Of a stretch of DNA of 19,709 nt, positions 6,915 to 12,846 are shown piece by piece (the stretch's first letter is position 1; the number at the start of each line of letters is the position of its first letter). The position numbers were made by a program, and so were the translations under genes. This DNA comes from DASUFH01 sp036274645 (GTDB lineage Bacteria; Acidobacteriota; Terriglobia; 20CM-2-55-15): contig DASUFH010000396.1 of the NCBI GenBank assembly GCA_036274645.1, forward strand, positions 1 to 19,709, given 5' to 3'. A model generated the notes under the pieces. The model did no database searches and had not been told where the DNA came from. It was given only the letters and a program-made list of their open reading frames with translations.

Positions 6915-6932
6915 AAAATGCTCCGTGTGACG

Positions 6933-7166
6933 CTAACGTCGCGCAAAGGAAGCAGTGGCGCGGGTCAGTTTTGCGGAAGCCGACTCGGCCCGTTCCAGGG
7001 CGGCCGGAATGTCCGGTGTAAGCCGTCGGGCCTCGGCGATGGCGTGCTTCAACTGGCGGTTGGCCTTAAGCAGGCCCAGGTAAAGGCCGGCGACCAGGCT
7101 CGCCTGGATCACTATGGCCAGCGCCGCAAGGGCGATAAAGACGATGAGTGTGTTTTCGTTGTACAT
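6933..7166 (-). CDS. Small single-pass membrane protein with helical tail
   Basis: A 77-residue protein of unknown function. Residues about 8-32 are a hydrophobic membrane segment (LIVFIALAALAIVIQASLVAG). Residues 34-77 are charged and probably helical (KANRQLKHAIAEARRLTPDIP onward). GGAGAAG five nt upstream of ATG 7166 is a good ribosome binding site. It resembles the first 60 residues of the protein encoded just upstream (7212-7658): same membrane segment, same R-x-LTP motif at the same distance. The two genes are 45 nt apart on one strand, so a duplicated operon pair is likely. Membrane-anchored coiled-coil proteins of the DUF948 type are similar in layout, but I do not claim membership. 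Confidence 0.65.
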   Translation of the reverse strand: MYNENTLIVFIALAALAIVIQASLVAGLYLGLLKANRQLKHAIAEARRLTPDIPAALERAESASAKLTRATASFARR

Positions 7167-7211
7167 ACGTTCTTCTCCGGATACCCGCCAGCCGGCCTAG
7201 AGGCGTGGGAC

Positions 7212-7658
7212 TCACGCAGCGCGTCTATCTTCGAATTGTTCCTCCGGTTCCGATACCCGCCGGCGCCGAAGGTATGTCCGGACCCCGACAGTCAAACCTT
7301 TCCAGATGGCCGATCGCACAAGGAACGGCGCGCTCACGCGTTCCTCCACGGTTGTCACGATCGAATGCAGGCTCTGAATTCCAGCGCGGATGGTGTCGTT
7401 GGCCTGGTTGATCGTCTGCCCGATCTGGTGGGCCTCAATCCGCGCGCTCTGGCCGATGGAAGCCACGTCTTCGGATGTGGCGCGCAGGTTTTCGGCAATT
7501 CTTTCCAGCGTCGGAGTGAGGTTTCGGCTTTCCTCAATCAGTTCAGTGACGTTGTCTGCAACTTCACGAGAGAGGAAATATATCCCAAGGAGCGCGGCGG
7601 CCTGCGCCGCTATGGCGAGGGATATGACCACAATCGCTACTATGAGTAAAGGTTCCAT
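7212..7658 (-). CDS. Membrane-anchored helical protein, paralogue of its downstream neighbour
   Basis: A 148-residue protein of unknown function. Residues 4-28 form one membrane segment (LLIVAIVVISLAIAAQAAAL). Residues 30-110 are predicted helical and rich in Glu, Ile, Asn and Thr, with heptad-like spacing resembling methyl-accepting or DUF948-type stalks. The end (115-148) has a second weak amphipathic stretch and a basic cluster YLRRRR at 129-134. No catalytic motif is visible. ATG 7658 is the natural start because it directly precedes the membrane segment, but no clear ribosome binding site is present. The gene is followed by a shorter paralogue. It may be co-transcribed with larB, whose stop lies 191 nt upstream, but the gap argues for separate expression. 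Confidence 0.65.
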   Translation of the reverse strand: MEPLLIVAIVVISLAIAAQAAALLGIYFLSREVADNVTELIEESRNLTPTLERIAENLRATSEDVASIGQSARIEAHQIGQTINQANDTIRAGIQSLHSIVTTVEERVSAPFLVRSAIWKGLTVGVRTYLRRRRVSEPEEQFEDRRAA

Positions 7659-7788
7659 ATTGGTTTAGACGGGGCGAGATATGTTGCTGGCGCGCAGGGC
7701 TGCAGGTTTCGGTATTCCCGAGCGAAGCTCTGTTGCGACGTATTGTTCAAGATTGGAACACCCGGTTGGATGGCTGGTTGTGAAGCCG

Positions 7789-7805
7789 GCGGCAGGTCCT
7801 GCCGC
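7789..7805. repeat. Perfect short palindrome between larB and the membrane protein genes
   Basis: GCGGCAGG-T-CCTGCCGC is an odd-centred perfect inverted repeat with eight-base arms. It lies 45 nt after the larB stop on the minus strand. No T run follows on either strand, so it is not a classical terminator; it could be a protein-binding site or an mRNA 3' hairpin. Confidence 0.45.
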
Positions 7806-7849
7806 AGACTGTGCGGATGAAACGATAATGCCGAGGTGGCCAGCCGGGT

Positions 7850-8596
7850 TCAGGCGCGGTTGATCAGGCTGGCGACCATGGCGGCGCCATAGCCGTTGTC
7901 GATATTCACCACGCTGACGTTCGACGCGCAGCTGTTGAGCATGCCGAGCAGCGCAGCGACACCGCCAAAGCTGGCGCCATAGCCGATGCTGGTGGGGACG
8001 GCAATCACGGGCGCCTGAACCAGACCGCCGACCACGCTGGGGAGCGCGCCTTCCATTCCGGCGACGACGATCAGGGTCCGCGCGGCGGCCAGGCGATCGC
8101 GCCGGTCCAGCAGCCGGTGGAGTCCCGCCACTCCGACGTCGAAGAGGGTATCGATACGATTGCCCATCGTTTCCAGCGTGACGACGGCTTCTTCCGCCAC
8201 CGGCAGGTCGGACGTGCCCGCGGATATCACCATGACAACGCCTTTACCGCGGATCGTCCGATCCCGCCGGACCGTGATGGCGCGCGCGCCCACGTGAAAT
8301 TCCGCTTCGGGACAGATCGACTGAACCGCGCGGAAGTGTTCTTCATCGGTGCGCGTGATCAGGATGTTGTGACCATGCGGGCGCATCGCCGCCACGATAC
8401 GCGTCATCTGCTCGACTGTCTTTCCCGCGCCGAAGATGACTTCCGGGAAGCCCTGTCGCAATGTGCGGTGATGGTCTACGTTGGCAAAGCCAAGATCCTC
8501 GAAGGGAAGGGATCGCAACTGCCCCAACGCGTCTTCCATCGTGATCGCGCCGGATCGGTACCGTTCAAGAATCTGTTGGATCTGCGACTCAGTCAT
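7850..8596 (-). CDS. larB: LarB, nickel-pincer cofactor biosynthesis carboxylase/hydrolase
   Basis: A 248-residue protein matching LarB along its length (C-terminal half related to PurE/NCAIR mutase). Visible family motifs are DHHRTLRQGFPEVIFGAGK (41-59), SAGTSDLPVAEEA (125-137), GVAGLHRL (155-162), VVAGMEGALPSVVGGL (177-192), PTSIGYG (201-207) and NIDNGYGA (231-238). Cys223 in NSCASN corresponds to the Cys reported to form a transient bond to the pyridine ring in LarB. The enzyme carboxylates nicotinic acid adenine dinucleotide and cleaves the phosphoanhydride to give pyridinium-3,5-biscarboxylic acid mononucleotide, which LarE and LarC convert into the nickel-pincer cofactor used by lactate racemase and other LarA-family enzymes. 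LarC, LarE and LarA are not in the window. A candidate promoter lies directly upstream. Confidence 0.93.
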   Translation of the reverse strand: MTESQIQQILERYRSGAITMEDALGQLRSLPFEDLGFANVDHHRTLRQGFPEVIFGAGKTVEQMTRIVAAMRPHGHNILITRTDEEHFRAVQSICPEAEFHVGARAITVRRDRTIRGKGVVMVISAGTSDLPVAEEAVVTLETMGNRIDTLFDVGVAGLHRLLDRRDRLAAARTLIVVAGMEGALPSVVGGLVQAPVIAVPTSIGYGASFGGVAALLGMLNSCASNVSVVNIDNGYGAAMVASLINRA

Positions 8597-8608
8597 GAGT
8601 GACCTGTG

Positions 8609-8637
8609 ATTGTAGCCGATGGCGACAGGGCGGTGAA
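8609..8637 (-). promoter_or_regulatory. Candidate sigma70-type promoter for larB
   Basis: On the minus strand, TTCACC (8637-8632), a 17-nt spacer and TACAAT (8614-8609) resemble -35 and -10 boxes (four and five of six bases). Transcription would start about six nt before the larB ATG, giving a nearly leaderless message. It overlaps the upstream part of a possible plus-strand promoter at 8652. Confidence 0.4.
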
Positions 8638-8651
8638 CAAGCGAGGCGCCC

Positions 8652-8657
8652 TATACT
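8652..8657 (+). promoter_or_regulatory. Candidate -10 box for the DUF1801 gene
   Basis: TATACT matches five of six -10 consensus bases and lies 70 nt before ATG 8728, in the divergent gap with larB. No good -35 box is found 16-18 nt upstream, so it is weak or needs an activator. Confidence 0.3.
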
Positions 8658-8727
8658 ATCTCCCCGCGGCGACAGGCTGACGCCGGACTGGACCGGCCGG
8701 AGCGGTTCCGCGCGGGACGCGCATGAG

Positions 8728-9207
8728 ATGAAAAGCAAAGCGGTCACGATCGATCAGTATCTGGAACAACTGCCGGAAGACCGGCGGGTTGCCATCGGGG
8801 CGGTTCGCAAGGTGATCCTCAAACGCCTGCCGAAAGGATATGAAGAGCGTGTCCAGTACGGCATGATTGGCTACGTTGTTCCGCTCGAGGCTTTCCCGCC
8901 CGGTTATCTGAACCGCAAGGACGAGCCGTTACCGTACGTCTGCCTGGCGTCCCAGAAGAACTACATGTCGATCTATATGATGGGTGTCTACGGCGACGCT
9001 GAAAGCGCGTTTCGTGAGGAGTATCTCGCCACGGGCAAGAAACTCGACATGGGCAAGTGCTGTGTCCGCTTCCGGAAGCTGGACGATCTGCCGCTCGATG
9101 TCATTGGGCGGGCGGTCGCGAAGTGGCCGATGAAGAAATGGATCGCGATGTGTGAAGCCGCCTGGAGCAAAAGGAACAAGTCGCCCCGGGAGAAGTCGAA
9201 ACGTTGA
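8728..9207 (+). CDS. DUF1801 (YdhG-like) domain protein
   Basis: A 159-residue cytoplasmic protein with a DUF1801 fold. The start VTIDQYLEQLPEDRRVAIGA (6-25), ERVQYGMIGYVVP (40-52) and the end GKCCVRFRKLDDLPLDVIG (109-127) fit the family pattern. Related proteins have been called iron-chaperone-like, but no molecular function is firmly known for this group. The C-terminus (147-159) is a basic tail rich in Lys and Arg. ATG 8728 is preferred because the domain begins right after it; the frame is open for 43 codons upstream to 8599, but those encode no recognisable sequence. The ribosome binding site is weak. The gene faces away from larB and is followed by the prenyltransferase after 60 nt, so the two may be co-transcribed. 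Confidence 0.75.
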   Translation: MKSKAVTIDQYLEQLPEDRRVAIGAVRKVILKRLPKGYEERVQYGMIGYVVPLEAFPPGYLNRKDEPLPYVCLASQKNYMSIYMMGVYGDAESAFREEYLATGKKLDMGKCCVRFRKLDDLPLDVIGRAVAKWPMKKWIAMCEAAWSKRNKSPREKSKR

Positions 9208-9254
9208 CGGCCGGATTCGCCTGCTCCGCTCAATGGGAAGCTGAGACGATTTTG

Positions 9255-9270
9255 AAGGGACAGACATCTG
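9255..9270 (+). promoter_or_regulatory. Ribosome binding site favouring a CTG start for the prenyltransferase
   Basis: AAGGGA at 9255-9260 lies seven nt before CTG 9268. The first ATG, at 9301, has no Shine-Dalgarno-like sequence in the 20 nt before it. An in-frame TGA at 9253-9255 rules out any start further upstream. Confidence 0.55.
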
Positions 9271-10131
9271 TTCTGGAATAAGTTCAAAACAACGCTCGAA
9301 ATGATCAAGTTCGAGCACACCGTGTTCGCTCTGCCGTTCGCGTTGATCGGAGCGCTTGCGGCCGGCGGGGGGCTTCCGGCCGGGCGGCAGCTGGCCTGGA
9401 TTCTGGCGGCGATGGTGGGCGCGCGCAGCGCGGCGATGGGTTTCAACCGGATCGTCGACCTCCGTTTCGACCGGCTCAATCCACGGACACGCAGCCGCGC
9501 GCTTCCGGCGGGAACTCTTTCGGTGGGATTTGCCACGGTTTTCGTCATCGCTTCGTCGACCGTGTTCGTGCTGTCGGCATGGCAGCTCAACTGGCTCTGC
9601 TTTCTCCTGTCTTTTCCGGCGCTTGCAATCCTGTTCTTCTACTCTTTCACGAAGCGTTTCACCGCGTTGAGTCATGTTGCTCTTGGCGCGGCCATCGGCC
9701 TGGCGCCCATGGCGGCATGGCTGGCGATCCGCGGGGAGTTTGCGTGGCCTCCGGCGCTCCTGAGCGGGGCGGTGATGTTCTGGGTCGGAGGGTTCGACAT
9801 CATTTACGCGCTTCAGGATGTCGAGTTTGATCGCCACGCCCGGCTGTTCTCGATACCGGCGCGCCTGGGTGTCCCATCGGCGCTCCGCATCTCCTCGGCG
9901 TTTCATGCGCTGACGGTAGCGCTGCTTGTTGGGGCTGCGTGGATGATGGGATCCGGGGTGGTCGCCTACGCAGGCATCCTGATTGTGGCGGGGGTGTTGT
10001 ACTGGGAGCACCGTATTGTGAAGCCGAACGATCTGTCGCGGGTGAACGTGGCGTTTTTCAATCTGAATGGATACGTCGGCATCCTTCTGCTGATAACGTT
10101 TGCCACCGACATCTGGCTGGGACGACAATGA
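9268..10131 (+). CDS. mqnP: UbiA-family prenyltransferase, probably menaquinone pathway (MqnP-like)
   Basis: An integral membrane prenyltransferase with about eight hydrophobic segments. Counting from ATG 9301 (276 residues), the first Asp-rich motif is N49-x3-D53-x3-D57 (NRIVDLRFD) and the second is D173-x3-D177 (LQDVEFD). These bind the prenyl diphosphate through Mg2+. FEHTVFALPFA near the start and KPNDLSRVNVAFFNLNGYVG near the end fit the 4-hydroxybenzoate-polyprenyltransferase-like subgroup often assigned to the futalosine route of menaquinone synthesis. I start it at CTG 9268, which adds 11 residues; the resulting LFWNKFKTTLEMIKFEHT resembles the usual N-terminus, and a ribosome binding site fits. 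ATG 9301 is the conservative alternative. The stop overlaps the next gene's start as ATGA. Confidence 0.85.
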   Translation: MFWNKFKTTLEMIKFEHTVFALPFALIGALAAGGGLPAGRQLAWILAAMVGARSAAMGFNRIVDLRFDRLNPRTRSRALPAGTLSVGFATVFVIASSTVFVLSAWQLNWLCFLLSFPALAILFFYSFTKRFTALSHVALGAAIGLAPMAAWLAIRGEFAWPPALLSGAVMFWVGGFDIIYALQDVEFDRHARLFSIPARLGVPSALRISSAFHALTVALLVGAAWMMGSGVVAYAGILIVAGVLYWEHRIVKPNDLSRVNVAFFNLNGYVGILLLITFATDIWLGRQ

Positions 10132-11321
10132 GCGCTATCGTGTCCAAACGTCTTTCTCGTTTTGCCGCAATCCTGGTTGCGGCGCTGTCGGTGTTTCTGG
10201 CCTCGGCGGCCGCGCTGGAAAAGGCGCCTCTGACCGAATACAGAGCGAGGCGCGCGTCGCTCGCCCGCGAGATTGCGGGCCGGGCGCTGTATCTGGAAGC
10301 GTCACCGGAATCCGAGCTGGTGAAATATTACCCGGAGCCGAATTTCTATTACCTGACCGGTTTTGAAGAGCCTTCGGCTGCGCTGCTGATCGACGCGACA
10401 CAGACGCCGCCGGTAGAATACCTTTTCCTTCCGGCGCGGAATCTCAGCGAAGAACGATGGACGGGAGTCAAACTCGGTCCCGGTCCGGAATCGGCGCGGG
10501 CGACCGGCTTCGAGAGCGTTCTGCCGCTGGATCAGGCCAGAGCGAAGCTGGTGGAACTGGGCGAGGGTAACGTTCTGACCAGCAAGAACCGCGACGTCAT
10601 GAGACGGATCGCGGCGATGCGTCAGGTCAAGTCCGCATCGGAGATCGCGCTTATCGAGAAGGCTGTCGATATCACGATGAAAGGGCTGCGGTCCGCCGCC
10701 CTCGCAATTGCGCCCGGCGCCAGGGAATACGAAGTGGAGGCGGCGCTCGAGTTTGAATTCCGGAAGAATGGCGCGGAACGTCCGGGATTTCCGTCGATCG
10801 TCGGTTCGGGCCCGTATTCCACGATTCTGCACTACAACAAGAGCGAACGGCGGATGGAGTCGGGAGACCTCGTGGTTGTCGATGTCGGAGCGGAGTACAG
10901 CGGCTACACGGCGGATGTCACCCGAACATTTCCCGTATCAGGAAAATTCACGCCCCGCCAGCGGGAGATCTACCAGATCGTGCTGGACGCGCAAAAGGCC
11001 GCGATCGCGGCAATCCGGCCCGGCGCGCGAATCCGGGATGTCCATGCGGCCGCGGTCAGTGTGATCCGGGCGAAGGGCTACAACCAGTACTTCATCCATG
11101 GCACGAGCCATCACATGGGACTCGAGGTTCACGACGTCGGCGACACCAACCGTGCCCTGGAGGTGGGGATGGTGATCACTGCCGAGCCGGGTATCTATAT
11201 TCCCGAAGAATCGCTCGGGGTGCGTATCGAAGATGACCTCGTGGTCACGCCGGACGGGGCGCGCCTGCTTTCCACGCTGCCGCGGGAGATCGACGACATC
11301 GAAAAACTCATGAAGCGCTGA
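10128..11321 (+). CDS. Exported Xaa-Pro aminopeptidase (M24B, PepP-like)
   Basis: A 397-residue protein. Residues 1-28 look like a signal peptide (RLSRFAAILVAALSVFLASA), so the enzyme is probably periplasmic, unlike cytoplasmic E. coli PepP. Residues 30-155 are the aminopeptidase P N-terminal domain (YYLTGFEEPSAALLI). The catalytic pita-bread domain follows with the five metal ligands: D252 (VVDVG), D263 (TADVTRTF), H328 (HGTSHHMG), E353 (TAEPG) and E368 (RIEDD). H335 in LEVHD matches the second conserved His. It releases the N-terminal residue before proline, probably with Mn2+. ATG 10128 overlaps the prenyltransferase stop (ATGA), indicating translational coupling. An in-frame stretch upstream to 9939 lies inside that gene and is not used. 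The 3' end overlaps the CoA-transferase gene by 14 nt. Confidence 0.9.
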   Translation: MSAIVSKRLSRFAAILVAALSVFLASAAALEKAPLTEYRARRASLAREIAGRALYLEASPESELVKYYPEPNFYYLTGFEEPSAALLIDATQTPPVEYLFLPARNLSEERWTGVKLGPGPESARATGFESVLPLDQARAKLVELGEGNVLTSKNRDVMRRIAAMRQVKSASEIALIEKAVDITMKGLRSAALAIAPGAREYEVEAALEFEFRKNGAERPGFPSIVGSGPYSTILHYNKSERRMESGDLVVVDVGAEYSGYTADVTRTFPVSGKFTPRQREIYQIVLDAQKAAIAAIRPGARIRDVHAAAVSVIRAKGYNQYFIHGTSHHMGLEVHDVGDTNRALEVGMVITAEPGIYIPEESLGVRIEDDLVVTPDGARLLSTLPREIDDIEKLMKR

Positions 11322-12510
11322 TCACGCCTTCCTGGGTCAGCGTCCGGATTCGTTCTTCGGAATATCCGATTCCCGCAAGAATCATGTTGTTGTGTTCGCC
11401 GAACCGTGGAGGCGCAGAGCGAAGTTCTCCGGGGGTTTCCGAAAGTTTGATCGGAATACCGAGGAAACGCAGCGGTCCGTAGTCGGGGTGCGTCAACTCT
11501 CGAACCATCTCGCGGGCCCGGATCTGCGGATCTTCGAGAATCTCGCCCACGGTGTTGACCGGACCGACAGGGATTCCCGCGGCGTCCATTGTCGCGATGG
11601 CTTCCTGCCGCGTCATGGCCTTGAACAGCGGAGCAATGTGGACGCGCAACTCGGCGTAATGGGCCAGCCGGTCCTGCATGGTCCGGAAGCGCGGATCGTC
11701 GGTCAGGCCGGCCAGGCCGAGGGTCTGGCAGAAGGCCGTCCATTGTTTGGGATTGGTGACGGCGACGTTGACGTAGCTGTCGGCCGTTTCGTAGAGCTCA
11801 TAGGGGGTGATCGAGGGATGCCGGCCGCCCATCCGTTGGGGAGAATGGCCGGTGGCGAGATAGATCTGGGCCTGATACGTGAGCGTGGAGACCGTGGCGT
11901 CCAGCAGGCTGATATCCACCCATTGACCTTTGCCGGTCCGATGACGTGTGAGCAGGGCCAGAAGGATTCCGTTCAGCGCGTAGAGGCCCGCCACGATATC
12001 GGCCAGGGCAGCGCCGATCTTGGCGGGGGGCTCGCCGGGATAGCCGGTCAGGTCCATGAGTCCGGATTCGCCCTGTGCGATCACGTCATATCCGGGGCGC
12101 GAGCGATACGGGCCGGTCTGTCCGAAGCCGGATATCGAACAGTAGACGGCGCGGGAATTGCGGCGCGCTACCGCCGCGTAGCTGAAACCCAGGGCGTCGA
12201 GAACTCCGGGCCGGAAGTTCTCAATGAGGACGTCGGCTCGATCAATCAGTCGCCACAGGATTTCGCGTCCTGACGCCGTTTTCAGGTTGAGGCCGAGGCT
12301 CTGTTTATTGCGATTGATCGAGTGAAAGTATGTGCTGATTCCGCCCACGAATGGCGGCCCCCACTGGCGGGTATCATCGCCGGCCGGTGGCGGCTCGACC
12401 TTGATGACGGTGGCGCCCATGTCCGCCATGATCATGGAACAGATCGGCCCTGAAAGAACCCGGGAAAGGTCCACGACAAAGATGTCGTCGAGTGGTCGCG
12501 TTTCCGGCAT
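11308..12510 (-). CDS. Class III CoA-transferase (CaiB/BaiF family)
   Basis: A 400-residue CoA-transferase. The N-terminal DLSRVLSGPICSMIMADMGA (14-33) and VIKVEPP (35-41) match the family start, and NRNKQSLGLNLK (66-77) and DVLIENFRPG (93-102) are standard. D171 in ALADIVAGLYA aligns with the catalytic Asp (D169) of formyl-CoA transferase and CaiB. TGKGQWVDISLLDA (192-205) follows. Family members move CoA between organic acids; substrates include oxalate/formate, carnitine, succinate/malate-type acids and others, and the acceptor cannot be chosen here. ATG 12510 is preferred because GGAGGA lies seven nt upstream; the frame extends 30 codons further to 12600 without similarity. It is a lone gene, with no acyl-CoA ligase, dehydrogenase or decarboxylase beside it. 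Confidence 0.9.
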   Translation of the reverse strand: MPETRPLDDIFVVDLSRVLSGPICSMIMADMGATVIKVEPPPAGDDTRQWGPPFVGGISTYFHSINRNKQSLGLNLKTASGREILWRLIDRADVLIENFRPGVLDALGFSYAAVARRNSRAVYCSISGFGQTGPYRSRPGYDVIAQGESGLMDLTGYPGEPPAKIGAALADIVAGLYALNGILLALLTRHRTGKGQWVDISLLDATVSTLTYQAQIYLATGHSPQRMGGRHPSITPYELYETADSYVNVAVTNPKQWTAFCQTLGLAGLTDDPRFRTMQDRLAHYAELRVHIAPLFKAMTRQEAIATMDAAGIPVGPVNTVGEILEDPQIRAREMVRELTHPDYGPLRFLGIPIKLSETPGELRSAPPRFGEHNNMILAGIGYSEERIRTLTQEGVISAS

Positions 12511-12846
12511 CGGCAATCCTCCGTGGCGAGAATAGCAAAGGCGGCGCACACGTGCTGTCCCCGGAGTCTGGATTTGAAAGGCCGAATGAAACTTCCGCAA
12601 ATACGACAGAATCTACAAGGTAGTTCCACGAACCGCCCCGTCTGCGGCCATTATGGAGGCAGGCATTTTCTTTATAGCCGCAGCCACCCCGCCTTCGTCG
12701 CCAAGGCGGGGAATCCGCGCTTCAATAACGTTACTCACACTTCGTGTACGTCAATCCACTGAGACGAAGCGGCAGATTCCAGACGTAAACGTGAAACTCA
12801 CTGGCCCAAGCTGTCGGCAAAAGCAAATCAGAAGTCCCTAGTTTCT
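12511..12846. other. Spacer between the CoA-transferase and the hybrid kinase
   Basis: 336 nt without a convincing gene. It contains the CoA-transferase ribosome binding site (GGAGGA, complement of 12517-12522) and the hairpin at 12687-12711. A minus-strand TATAAA (12676-12671) could be a -10 box for the CoA-transferase, but there is no matching -35. ACCGCCCCGTCTGC at 12632-12645 resembles joined fragments of the palindromic repeat family and may be a remnant. No terminator for the hybrid kinase was found. Confidence 0.45.
12687..12711. repeat. GC-rich hairpin with nine-bp perfect stem
   Basis: CCCCGCCTT (12687-12695) and AAGGCGGGG (12703-12711) are exact complements around a seven-nt loop. 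No T run follows on either strand. It could slow or protect transcripts of the hybrid kinase from the right, but a classical terminator is not supported. Confidence 0.5.

Noticed and set aside
8929..10128. A 399-codon minus-strand frame opposite the DUF1801 and prenyltransferase genes
   Set aside because: It spans two real plus-strand genes, is extremely Arg/His/Gln-rich and has no hydrophobic or domain pattern.
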